Assembly: GCF_963678635.1 (NCBI RefSeq)
Contig: NC_087070.1
Location: forward strand, 24,663,419-24,727,418
Length of the DNA: 64,000 nt
Reading direction: 5' to 3'
Source of the DNA: Symsagittifera roscoffensis
Lineage: Eukaryota > Xenacoelomorpha > Acoela > Convolutidae
The position numbers were made by a program, and so were the translations under genes. Shown piece by piece: positions 52,547 to 63,540 of the stretch (within the stretch, counting starts at the first letter, position 1; each line of letters opens with the position of its first letter). The notes under the pieces were generated by a model that saw only the letters and a program-made list of their open reading frames with translations, was not told the origin of the DNA and made no database searches.

Positions 52547-53760
52547 TTACACTCGATGGTAATTCTCGTCACTTTTACTATCCAAACTAGGGTCTTTTTT
52601 CAAAAACTTTTCTAATTTCATCATACTCCGGTCCATTTTGATGTGAATTTCTAAATTCGAGAACTTTGAGCAACTTCTTTCCAATTGAGTAATAGCACTG
52701 ACTAAATTCTCGTTCGTATTTCGCAACCGTTGGTTCAAGCCATTTTCTCGTTTCTGATTGGTCAGTTTCCGTTCGCATGACTTGACGCCTTCTACTGGCT
52801 TATTGCGTGACGAATTTTCAAATCTATTTATAGATCGCTGGTTATTTATATAAATATGCGGTCCCTTCGATGCATTATTACGTAACTGATGTTCGCTGGA
52901 TGCGCTATCTTGAACAAAACCGAGAGCGTTACATATTGAATTAATCTTTGCCAGTGTGAACATGTTATCGAACGTATTAATTAGTGTTGCTTCATTTGTT
53001 GGTTGACCTGATAGATAATCCGCCAACCCAATTTTCGCCCCTGGCTTTTCTTCAACTTGAAAATCAAAAGGAATGAGTCGGTCCAACCACCGCGTTAAAT
53101 GGCAAAACATCGTCTTGTTTTTCGTGTTATTGCCATTTTAAAGAGAAAATACCGCTTTGTGGTCTGTTACTACGAAAAAATTCCTGCCCAATGTGTAATT
53201 TCGGAAATATTCAGCCCCCCCCCCCCCCACACTACTGCCAACATTTCTAATTCATTCGTCGAAAACTTTTTTCCCGCATCATTTAGGTACCTTGAGGCAA
53301 ATGGAATCGCTCTCCACCCTTTTGCTCCTTATTATTCGAGAACAGCGCCTAAAACGTTATGACTCGCGTCTCACACAATTCGTATATCTTTATGAATATC
53401 GAAATAACGGAGTTCAACAATGTTTGAAACTTGTTTTTTTTTTATTTTCAAATACGCACTGACATTCCGCCGTCCATATGTAATCGTTATTTTCTGTTAA
53501 AAAAGGCTGTAATGGTGCGGAAGGTTAAGGCTAGCGCTGGCAAGTATTTGTGGAGACTGTGTATTGACCCCATAAACAATTTCAAATGTGATAGGATACG
53601 CGGCCGTTTCAGCGAATCTATTTGTTCTGTATTTCGCACCAATGGTGTTCTTCCAGTGTGGGTTATTTTGTGGCCTAACCATTCAGATTCACGTTGTGCA
53701 AACCTAAACTTCGTGAATTTTAGAGACATGTTCTCATTATCCAGTTTTTTTCAAAGTTTT
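52547..53760 (-). pseudogene. RT thumb and RNase H remnant of the old element
   Basis: RESEWLGHKITHTGR (compare EIEWLGFKISKTG in the young element) near 53700, LTRWLDRLIPFDFQVEEKPGAKIGLADYLS at 53000-53110, and a 187-codon stretch to 52547. A C-tract at 53216-53229 and other damage break the frame. Confidence 0.75.
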
Positions 53761-54272
53761 CTCAACAATCGCTATGTGGTCAATTTCGGTTCCCTTGGTT
53801 ACTAGCAGAACGTCATCTATGAACGCCTGCGCTTGCGAAAATTCGGACAGGATGCAATCCATTGCGCGCTGAAGTTCGGCCGGCATTGTGGTTGGGCCAT
53901 AAATTCCTGTTTTGAACCAATACGTACCCGTTGATCGACCTCCGATAAGAGAAAAGGTGCATTGTACGCTTGTTTCCATGCTCGAAGGTAATTGATCATA
54001 TGTGTACGTTAGTTCCATCGTTGAAAGAAATATATCCCCGGTTTCTTCTCGCTGATTGTTTTCCTCACGGTGTCCTTTAATACCTCGATATTTGGCTTTT
54101 GATATTTCTTTTTATGCGCTTGTTTATTTAGTTCCCCCGACTCGAGCGCTAGTTTTACTGACCCTTCCTTTTTCACTGTTTTTATGATTGGCGACACAAA
54201 ATTTTTATCCGAACATCCTTCTAGCTTTTCGATGTGATTTTGTTTTAAAAGTTTATCGAGTTTATTATCCAC
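53737..54272 (-). pseudogene. reverse transcriptase core remnant of the old element
   Basis: KLALESGELNKQ ... KYQKPNIEVL (54009-54272) then TGTYWFKTGIYG and AFIDDVLLVTKG (53737-54018); the YxDD box reads FIDD. One frameshift separates the halves. Confidence 0.8.
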
Positions 54273-54415
54273 TTTTTACTTTTTCTTGTAACGTTATTGG
54301 GACTTGTCGACCCTTCTGTTATACTGGTGTTAGTTTCTCGAAAAATTCCGCCTGCACTTTATAATTTCTTATTTTCCCCACCCTTTTAAATAAAATTTGA
54401 AAACTGCGTACTGAG

Positions 54416-55054
54416 CTATTTTTGCCACGAATCCAGCTCCCCGTCTTGCCCCGATTCCTTTTTTGGCTCCACGTCAATAGACATTATCCGGTCCCCAGGC
54501 GTTTGTTGAACCAACTGCAGTCCCGATTGCGGCATCACCTCCCTTCCCATGATGGATGGTCGGTTTCCTCCGATGACTTTTATCTTCGCATCTACTCTCC
54601 ACCCGTTTAACTCCAAAATAACAGTCATGGTTCCAATCAGCTTTATAGGATTATTCCTGTAGTCCCGAAATGCAGTGTCCTCATTCGAAAGTGCGCCCAC
54701 CTTCAACGCCGATGCTCCAAGGGTTCGTCGCAGTTCCCCGATGGTGAAGATAGAGACTGGGGACCCACTATCGATCCACACCCGACTAGCTCTTCCGTTT
54801 ATCCGAATCGGTAGTTGTGCCCCAGCAATCTTAAGCTCAGTGAATTTCTTAAGTCTCACCGCCAATGCGATATAGTCCCCATCCGAGCTGCTTGAATCCC
54901 ACGAGTGTACTACTGGCTTACTGGGGTTTAGCCATCCGATGGAACTTGCGTGTTGGGATGTTACGTCGTCTTCCAGATCCCCTGGATTGGTGTTGTCATC
55001 ATTCTCCCGATTCATTCCCACTGCCCCTAGTCCTCGCTGATTTCCAGGCTTCAC
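54416..55054 (-). pseudogene. protease remnant of the old element
   Basis: 212 open codons. LPIRINGRASRVWIDSGSPVSIF gives an intact DSG protease box (the young element has DSA), then RPSIMGREVMPQSGL, which corresponds to the ILGNNNLPKVGI segment of the young element. Confidence 0.8.
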
Positions 55055-55963
55055 CTGCAGGTAAGTTCAAAATGTCCTATTTTGCGATAAAAATTACAAG
55101 TTACTCCCTTGGCTGGACACTTTTCCAAATGTTCCTGTGTAAAATTTGTTTGATCGCAGTTTTAACATCGATTGCTTTGCATCATTTTCCCCCCGAATTT
55201 ATCGGCGTCTGTGGTTCTGAATCCTCCGCGTTTATTCCGACCGGATCGGATTTTATTTGGATCGCTCCCCCTGCTGATTCCTGGCTTCCAGTAATTCCCC
55301 CGGCCGATGTTGCTACATATGATTCAGCGTACTTGTCGCCCCGCTCGTACGAAGGAGCAATCCTATACACCTCCTCCGGTGTTTTGGTGGATCGACATAG
55401 TTCATTCTGCGCTTCACGGTTGTTAAGGTTAACAATGAACACGTCCCTGAGGGTTCGATTTTCTAATGCTCCAGAGTTACATCGGGCCGCAAGCCCACTT
55501 AAAACAGAGTGAAACTGCCCGAGACTCTCATTGATCTGCTGTTTCCGAGCGAGAAGTTGGAATGTCTCATACGTCTCATTCTTTTCCTTTTTAAATTGCG
55601 TCTCCAGTGCATCTTACATCCTTGGGTAACGAATAGTTGAGAAGTCCAAGTGTGGTCGTCTTTAATGCAGCTCGTACTGCCCCTTCTCGCCCAGATACAA
55701 GTACAAGTTTGAGATTAATGTTTGTTGGGATTCCAACCGGTTCTTTCCGTCCACTTCCCTTGGCAAAGCGGTGATTTGGGTTTCGGTGAGATTGGACGCG
55801 AAATAGTAATTTTTCGCGTTAATCGAGTACTTTGCCACCATTCCCCATTGAAATCTATTTATCCAAAACTCCCATAGCATTGGCGGTTCAATGTATTTCG
55901 GTGGCCAGAATCCGGAGATACCAAGTGGGTATTTTCCTTCACTTGAAACTGATGGCTGCGCTA
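55055..55963 (-). pseudogene. Gag and zinc-knuckle remnant of the old element
   Basis: From the primer site the frame reads IAQP, so the ATG is mutated to ATA, then GISGFWPPKYIEPP (compare GIPSFWQNHRVDPP). Near 55070-55180 a zinc motif NCDQTNFTQEHLEKC ... CNFYRKIGHFELTC is visible with one Cys changed to Tyr. Stops interrupt it. Confidence 0.75.
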
Positions 55964-56177
55964 TGTTGAAAAAGTGAATCAGGCAATAAGTAAATTCCGA
56001 CGATAAGTGTAACTTAATCTTACAAGTTTAAATCCAAGAGTGGCAATAGAGGTCAACCAAGGGTGACCGACAAAATCGAAGGTCAGCACCTGACAACAGA
56101 CTAATTAGCACCACGATTGACAGTTGATTGATAGCTATTACTTACACTCTCACGTTCTGAATTAGCACCATATGACA
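55964..56177 (-). repeat. 5' LTR of the old Ty3/Gypsy element
   Basis: TGTTGAAAAAGTGAATC ... ACCATATGACA, TG...CA ends intact, 214 bp. Confidence 0.9.
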
Positions 56178-56209
56178 GTGCTCTGAAATTTTTTAGGGGC
56201 ATTAACCGA

Positions 56210-56281
56210 ATCAATTTATGAAAAATTGCCCACTTAGCATATTTTAGAACTAAGAGCTAAGTCAACAGGCGGGCCTCTGCT
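56210..56281 (+). repeat. second copy of the ~70-bp flank repeat
   Basis: TATGAAAAATTGCCCACTTAGC ... GGGCCTCTGC; the GAACTAAGAGCTAAGTC core is identical to 50110-50181. Confidence 0.8.
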
Positions 56282-56283
56282 TT

Positions 56284-58101
56284 AGCCCAAAGTTTCAGGA
56301 AACTGTTTCGGGTCTAATTTGGTAACCACAGTCATTTTACTTTTCGATGCCCTTACGAAAATTTCTTCCAGCAAACAGTGCCAACTGTTTGGTTTCAAAG
56401 AAGTTTCAAAATGTTGCAGCGTTTCGGTTCCAAAAGCCCCAGTTCTTTTGGATTCGAAACTGCTAAACAAAATCGATCATAACTTTTAGAAAACTCGATG
56501 CGAGGTTTGGCTTAATGCGAAACGTCAACCCAGTTTTAGGAAAAAACGCGTTTTAAACTTCCAGTTTCAATCAGTTTTTAAAGGATAAAGAGAACATACT
56601 GCCACGTCCCACCCATCCCCCTCCCCCCAATTAGACCAAGTTAAGATCCTCCACCCCTGCGTTCAATTTAATTTTGCTAACTGCTGCGTGTAGAAAGCTC
56701 TGTTCTGATTGGCTAAAAATTCGAACTCAAAACCAAGTTAACCCCCCCCCCCCCCCCCCAAAAAAATACCTGCTTGGGGGTAGAGGATATTAACTTTTTG
56801 GTCCAAATTAAATTATCGCTTCAAACTTTTTTTTTGCTTTGATTGAAATATAACATCAGGAAACATTTTAATCGATCTTAATCAAATTGTTTCTCAGTTT
56901 TATAGAAACAGATTACCACATGACACTTATAATTGATTGTTATCCATCAGTGCTCGGCGTGGTACCGATAATCTAAGAATTCTCAACAAAAGGATAGCCA
57001 TTAAAAACATTTGATGTTTTTCTAATAGTCGTTTTTCAATATTATCAGCAATGTCTTAAGTGAAGAAAACATATGATCCGAACAATTTTGCTGTGCTCGC
57101 AGCAAGTGCTTTGATTGAGCTGTTTTTTCATTTTGTTTATTTTTCACTCAATTAGAGTATCAAGTAGCACCTGCACAAAAAGATATTTTATTCATTCGAC
57201 CTGCTTTGGATCCAGTTACTATTTCTGCTAACCTGTTGTAATTGATTGTCTGGACATCTATTAAACGAGACGGAGCGCTGCTGTGTATATTAGCCAACAT
57301 AAAGCTGGTTTATCCAACCTCCTTCTCTGTTAGCTAGACAACGCGTGTCCAATTTGATCTCTTCATCATTAAACTGAAGGTAAAAGACGCAATTTAATTG
57401 TACTTAAGACTATAATTATCAACCGATTACTAAACAACCCCCTCGCTCCTTATTATTGTCCGATCACCGACTTGACCTGAATGAATGGGAAAAAGACTTT
57501 AATATGAAACGTTTTTTTTCATACAAATCGTTTTTTTTACTAATATTGACCGAAATGAGGTCGATTGATGAACTATCAGATATGACGGGTTGACAAAAAA
57601 TGCTAGTCGCCCTTTGTTATTATTTTATGACATCAATTTTTGGCCGACCGGCCCTGTATATACTAATATATACTCAGTTTGCGGATTGTCTGTGTTTTTG
57701 TATTCAAGCCCTTTCAAACGTTTTTTTGGCCCGTTTTGTTTTTCAATTAACTCAATTTGGTCAAACCTAAACAAAAAGTCATAAAAATTTTTGAAAGCTT
57801 TTTTAAAATCTGCCCCGGGCTCTCATATCTGATGCAAAAGGAAGATAAACGTTTTGTTTTGTTATTGACAAAATACTTGTCAAGAAACATGAAAATCGTC
57901 AGTTGAAAGAAATCTAGAAACTGTTGAAAATTTTGCAAATTTTAGAAGAAAAAGAACAGCCAGAAATCAAGTGCTGGTTCAGCAAATCAAAAATTGATAG
58001 AAATGTAAGTTGATTTATGATCAAATTTGGTGTAAAATTTGGTGTGAAACTTCAGACAGATCCGTGACAGTAATTGAATTTGAGGCGGTTCTATTTTTTA
58101 G
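56284..58101. other. upstream region of the small gene
   Basis: An 18-base C-run at 56742-56759. CTGAAG|GTAAAA at about 57379 could be the donor of a non-coding first exon, since an acceptor TTTTTTAG ends at 58101. Otherwise no feature seen. Confidence 0.35.
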
Positions 58102-58151
58102 ACCAGCAAATCTTGAAAAGGTTCACAATACACAAAGCATAAACCGACCAA

Positions 58152-59143
58152 ATGTCGAATAGACGCGAGAGCAGTGCTACAGACGGGGCTGGATCCAAGC
58201 ATGGGGGAGGGGGCAGGGGAGGAGTGGGGAGTGCATCGCTGCCCCCTGTGAAACTGGGGGATGAGTTGCCCCTTCAGTGGCGATGTGTGGGGGATGTGAA
58301 CATCGAAAAACGACTTCACAGCTCATTCGAAGTAACTAACACATACTACAGAATACAACTCTTAAGTAACAAGCAGAATACAAATTTAAGGGCAACAAGT
58401 TTTGAATTTCAACTTTTAAAACACAAGAGTTTCTTTTTCCTTGTCCACAAAAAACTGTTTGTTAGAACCCTCCATTAGATTCAGGTATACAACCCTGATT
58501 AGACTCTTCTAAAGCTACTTTTTGATAGATTCATAATTAAAATTGTACCTTTCAGACGTGGAAGTTTGACGTTCAGTGTCAGATAGCCAACATGGGCCGC
58601 AAAATAGTAAGTGCGTGGTGTGCAATAAAAATACCTTTATGATGTTTTTGGCCATTGGTTTTCATTCAGCTCTCTCAATTTGTGGAAGCAAATTCATTGA
58701 AATATTCTTAAATACAGGACGAGGAGGCAAAAAAAAAACAAAAAAAATAATTCCAGAAACATTTTCAATCTTTTTTGCGGTTGGTTTTACTGTTCTTGTT
58801 TGAAGCTTAATTCGGAGCATTGATGAAAAGTTACAGAGAACTACTTTTGCCAACAGAATGGTTTGTATAAAATTGGTTGAACTTATAATGGCAAAAAACA
58901 CTTAATCGACTAGACTTAAACAAAGATGATGAAAAAGGACGCATATCTGAATGTAACCAATTTTAGGACAAATTGACGCGTGAGAACAATTTGAGTGACC
59001 TTGGAGGGGTCATTGGGGTCACGAGGAGTGAGGAGGAAGAGAGGAAGCACCAGAAGATAGTGGACTTGGTAGCACAGGAGTACAGGGAACAGTTCGGACT
59101 GGAAGTACTTGAACATCTTTTTTTCAAACTTTCGATCGACTGA
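58152..59143 (+). CDS. small spliced gene of unknown function
   Basis: ATG at 58152 (context CCAAATGTC). Exons 58152-58331 (60 codons, donor GTAACT), 58556-58606 (17 codons, donor GTAAGT) and 58967-59143 (58 codons plus TGA), all phase 0, giving 135 residues. The N-terminus is Ser/Gly-rich (SKHGGGGRGG), then LPLQWRCVGDVNIEKRLHSSFE, WKFDVQCQIANMGRKI and a charged helix SEEEERKHQKIVDLVAQEYREQF that could form a coiled coil. No signal peptide or membrane segment. Alternative 3' end: a weak donor GTACTT at 59105 joins an exon at 59846-59935 in phase (VIGGATGSRSGPP ... HGEMVQ, stop). I do not recognise the family. The coding exons are GC-rich against AT-rich introns, which supports them. Confidence 0.6.
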
Positions 59144-59240
59144 AAAATGTCGACTTAATTATGATAGTTATTAGTTTTTTTTTATTTTATTATCAGTTTA
59201 GTCTAAAATTTTAAAAAAACTTTGTTGATAACGTCCCTAG

Positions 59241-59669
59241 GAGGGCGGATTTAGAGTGGGGGGACGGGGGGGGGGGAACGGGATTCGACCCCCTGCCGAC
59301 CCAAAGGGTCCCCCTTTGTACTATTTTGAAATATCCATTTTTGGTTACGAACCTTAAGAATTTACTAACAGCGCCTTCACCGCCAATATACACTAATTTT
59401 GATTGGGGAGCGCGCGCGGAAAAAACGCGATTTTTTGGTTAAAATTTTCCAAAAAGTGCCTAAAACCGCCTTTTTTGGCCTGTTTTTTCAAAACTTTGCC
59501 TCCGGCGCAGAAATATTGGCCAAAACTGGGACTTTTTATGCTTGGAGGAGCTCGAAAAGTCAAATTGGTCTACCTAAAGGACTTAAATAAATAAGGTCGA
59601 CAAAATTTTCGAATTTTTTTTGAAAATCCAACACCCCCCCCCCTCGAGAAAATCCTAGATCCGCCCCTG
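59241..59669. mobile_element. hAT-like short element
   Basis: Termini GAGGGCGGATTTAGAG and AATCCTAGATCCGCCCCTG (inverted); flanks GTCCCTAG (59233-59240) and CTCCCTAG (59670-59677), 7 of 8 matching. Contains G- and C-tracts at the two ends and the GCGCGCGCGG interior shared with 320-560. Confidence 0.75.
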
Positions 59670-59845
59670 CTCCCTAGTACGTTTTTTCATAAAGCATTCA
59701 GTTCAAAGGTATCCGAGGGTAGCCTATAGAAATACCTGCATAACCATCTCCCTTCAAGTTCTATTTCCTGATTTCTTTAACATTTTTTGCTTACATAACT
59801 GTTCTGGCATAAACTGATTCCGATGATGTTTTTTCTTTTCTTAAG

Positions 59846-59935
59846 GTCATCGGTGGAGCAACAGGATCAAGATCCGGCCCACCATCATCGGCAACTTCGT
59901 CGCCAGGAGCAACGCACGGAGAAATGGTCCAGTGA
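59846..59935 (+). CDS. possible alternative last exon of the small gene
   Basis: Acceptor TTTTCTTAAG ending at 59845; 29 codons in phase 0 and TGA at 59933-59935, Gly/Ser/Pro/Thr-rich. Another frame is also open and Gln-rich, so the reading depends on the upstream donor. If real, the hAT-like element at 59241-59669 lies in the intron. Confidence 0.35.
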   Translation, partial: VIGGATGSRSGPPSSATSSPGATHGEMVQ

Positions 59936-61205
59936 ACAGACGAGCCAAACTCAACTTGAATTCTTCCTATATTTTCGGACGTATTTATAAATCGTGAAGT
60001 AAATATTATGAAAATATTTGTTTCCATGAGGTATCAGTTTGAAAAAATTACAAAAGCTCGTACTGAACATATAAAACTGGATTAAAAAGTTCTGCAGCCT
60101 ACTGAACATCAATTGTAATCAAGAACAACAGAAAAAAGAGGGTTGCCATTATTTTTGGTAATCAGCTAATTTTGAACTTGGCAGTATGATCAAATTAAAT
60201 GATTCTGCAAGAAAAAGCAACTGATTATGCAGACATTTTCTATAGGCTTGGGCTTTTAGAAACAATCAAAATAATTTTTAACAAGGATAGCCAGTTATTG
60301 TGCAAGTAGCACAGAATGTTTCGTCCCAAGTCTGCGGAAAAAGCTACAATTTTTTTTCAGGTTAGTTTTCATTGCGTGGTCTGATAAAAAAGATCTGATG
60401 TAAGAGTAACATTTGGGCATATTCGACAATTATAGTAATGTATGCACATTTGACGAAAATTTTGTAGATAAATGACTAGAATAATTAAACAGTCCGAAAA
60501 TATATATTTTTAAAAATTTTCAAAATTTTTGCAGAAAGTTTTTTGATTTTGTTTTGAAGGTTTAATTTCCAAATTGGCTCTAAAAAACTCCAAAAACGAA
60601 TTTTGCTTGCTCAAAACTACGTTTTCAGGTCCTAAAATAAGCATTTTTTGGTTTTTACTCAATTTTGAGGAGCATTTTTTCACAAAACTGAAAAAAAAAC
60701 TGAAATTGTCTCAGGTCGCCCGAATCACAATTCAAAGTGCTCTAATTTGGTATGTCACTCGAGCCATTCCGATGATTATTTGTGGTACTTGATTTTGTGC
60801 GAAAAAAAAACAAAAGAAAAAAACTAAAGCAGACCCGCATACAAAGTTCCTCCACATTTTTCAAATGGCCAGAACAAAAAAATAATAGACAAATTTCAAA
60901 ACAAAAGAGCTGTTGCTTGCATTCAACTTGACACACCAACGTAGTTTTGTCATTCTGAACCATACAGTACTTTTTTGTTGACTACACTCAGTTCAAACTA
61001 CTTCGACTGTCGGTCTTGCACGACCTTGATTTTGGTCAACTTTTATTCAGTTTTTAACAATTTTGGTCAAATTTTGCCGAATTTTATTGATTGTTCACAT
61101 TTTTGTTCAAAATTAGTCGATATCGATCAATTTTTGTCAGTTTTGGTCCACACGTTTAAATCCTGTCACACCTGCCTGGGTCGAGATCCGCGCCTGTTAC
61201 AAAAA
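59936..61205. other. no feature seen
   Basis: AT-rich sequence downstream of the small gene without recognised exons or repeats. A short run of TTTTGGTCAA-like words lies at 61030-61150. Confidence 0.5.
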
Positions 61206-61239
61206 CTATGTATGCCGTGCCGCAAACCGTTTTCAGACA

Positions 61240-61990
61240 AATTTTTTTAGTCGCGCCGCGGGCTTAAGTCGCGCCGTCAGTCTCAAGTCGCGCCGACAGT
61301 CTTTTTTTTAAAGTAGCCCATCGGTCTTTCTTTAGTCGCGCCGTCAATCTTTTCTTCAGTTGCGCCGTCAGCTTTTTATTAAGTCGTGCTGTCAGTCTTT
61401 TCTTAGGTCGCGCCGTCAATTTTTGATACAGGTCGCGCCGTCAATTTTCTTAGGTCGCGCCGTCGTCGATTCTTTGATACATCATACAAATTTAAAAAAT
61501 AAAGAGCACTAAAACTGCACAAACAAATTTAAAAAACAATTATATAGAGATAGTTTCACAATGTTGCTTAGTAATAATCAGGCCAGTAAGTTTTCTTTGT
61601 CACAAGATACAAAGCGTGGAAAATAACTTTAAAAAACATAAATTTTGAAGAAAAAACAATGTTTTTTACCGGTTCGAATCGACGTCTTAAATCGCAAAAC
61701 CAGTATTTTTCTAAGTCGCGCCATCAATCATTTCTTAAGACGCGCCCTCAGTTTTTTCTTAAGTCGCTCCGCTTAGATCTGTCTTAAAATTTAAGTGGTT
61801 TGACTGACAAAAAAACGTTAGCAGGGAATTCATGAAAAAAGTAAAGCGGCCCGACTTGCAAAAAAAATTCAGTGGCGCGACTCAAAGTTTTTTTAAATGG
61901 TGCGACTTACCAAACGACTCAAAAAAGCCTGACTTAGGAAAAAAGAGATGGTAGATGGTACGACTCACTAAAAGACTCTTTTTTTTGTTC
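61240..61990. repeat. AAGTCGCGCC minisatellite, direct then inverted
   Basis: AGTCGCGCCGTCAATCTTT-type units of about 25-30 bp occur about ten times at 61247-61475 and three times at 61712-61775. At 61862-61995 the inverted form (GGCGCGACT, GGTGCGACTTA, GGTACGACTC) takes over. Spacer lengths vary. Confidence 0.8.
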
Positions 61991-62244
61991 AATCGCACCA
62001 GTCTAGAATAGGCATTTTTCATTCGCGCTGTTCGCGCCTTTTCGTATGTCACTTTGCTTAGGATGTATGGAATATGAAAATTATGTCTCGTGTAGAAAAA
62101 AATGTATCTTCAAATAAAAATAGTTAGTCGCTTTTAATTGTTTAACCGCTATATCAGTCAGATGAACTACATCCGGATATGTTTCTTTTGACTTATTTAG
62201 CGTTAAGACAACTAAAATGACAATATAATAGTATTTGGAAATAC

Positions 62245-62374
62245 CTTTTTCTCAACAAGATACATAAATTGTAAATTCCATACATCGATGACCGCAATTT
62301 TTCCCAAACGGTCATTGAGACAGCCTTCCAACAAAATATCGCTCTCTAAACCGTAGATAAAAGTTAAAATTCCT
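62245..62374 (-). CDS. possible exon of an unidentified minus-strand gene
   Basis: On the minus strand an acceptor TTTTTTTTCAG precedes 130 bp that read GILTFIYGLESDILLEG ... KIAVIDVWNLQFMYLVEKK and end AAAAG before GTATTT. IDVWNL resembles a WD-repeat end. No neighbouring exons were found, so this may be chance. Confidence 0.3.
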
Positions 62375-62894
62375 CTGAAAAAAAAGGCCCTACGCAATAG
62401 TTCTTTCCAACTTTTCCATTTCATAAAGTAGTGGGAACAACAATGCGTTTTTGGATAACAAACAAGGAACATCCCATTTTGAAGCAGCGTTTAATACATA
62501 ACCAAAAATCACTTGAAAAAAAATCAGACCACGACACAGAAATCCAGTGTCGAATCACCGACTGAAAACAAATAAGATATGTTCAAAGGCTTTTGTAACG
62601 GAAACCTGGAAAAAGTATGAGATCCATCAGTTTGTGTTTTCAAAAAATACACACTGAAATCAAGAAAATACATTGAAACAAAAACGAAGAATTTGAAAAA
62701 TTTGACGTTGAAAGCGCATTAGAAAATCTTTATGGACTTGGCAGTAAACCGCAGAACAGAACTCAACGGCAATTTGTTTCAAAAATTGCAGATACAAATA
62801 AAACTCTCCTCAGATTAAGGTTTGCAATTTATGCTTTGTCCGAAGCGTATCTAACACATGTCAGAGTTTGAACAAAAACCCATATTCGAGAAGA

Positions 62895-63060
62895 CCTTTT
62901 AAGTCGAAATATAAAGTCGAACTGGTCGAAACATAAAGTCGTACACAAAGACGAAACATAAAGTCGAGCTCAAAATAATAAGTCGATTACAAGGTCGAAA
63001 CTTAAAATCGAACGCAAAATTACAGCGCAGTCGAACTCAAAATTGAAACATAATTCAAGT
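62895..63060. repeat. AAGTCGAAACATA minisatellite-like array
   Basis: About nine irregular words of the type AAGTCGAAACATAAAGTCGA in direct orientation over 165 bp, with diverged spacers. Confidence 0.65.
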
Positions 63061-63540
63061 CGGTCAAAAAAAAATCAAACACAAACAAAATTTCACCAAG
63101 TCGATTTCGAAATAGTATCACAAAGTCAATATCAAACAAAAACAAAAATGATGCTTTCCAGATTTTTAGATACCGGTTGTACAAATCGGCTGCTTCAAAA
63201 AATAACAAAAATTATCAACAAAGTTTTGGGAACAAAACACTGAACACGGCTGAGTCTACGTTTGTGAAATGAAAGCTATTTAATTAAAATTGATTTTGAT
63301 AAAATCCATTATCTAAAAAGTCTTTATACTTTAACCTCGAAACATTGGAATAAAACATTAAGGCCGATGAGTTTTCATACGAAGATCTAAAATGTCCTCT
63401 GATCTTTTTGGAGCCATCAAAGACAACTATTAACCTTTCACCCAGCATCGATATATATGGTTTTTGTCTTCGTCAATTTTTTGCTAGGATATCATCCGAA
63501 AAAACTCTAAAAACGAAATTTTCCAGAATTGAGGAAGAGT

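Larger units (their letters stand above)
50182..56177 (-). mobile_element. old, mutated Ty3/Gypsy element, minus strand
   Basis: Two 214-bp LTRs, polypurine tract AAGGAGGAG at 50396-50404 and a primer site TAGCGCAGCC at 55954-55963 (8 of 10 match to that of the young element). Gag, zinc knuckle, protease, RT, RNase H and integrase pieces are in the expected order but broken. Roughly a tenth of LTR positions differ by eye, so it is much older than the element at 595-7170, to which its proteins are clearly related. No 5-bp target duplication is visible. Confidence 0.9.

Noticed and set aside
54865-55512. 215-codon plus-strand frame in the old Ty3/Gypsy element
   Set aside because: It is antisense to the protease and Gag remnants, which match the young element on the minus strand.
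50182-56177. DIRS-type split direct repeats, suggested by the shared 70-bp flanks
   Set aside because: DDE integrase remnants, TG...CA LTRs, polypurine tract and primer site show a standard Ty3/Gypsy element.
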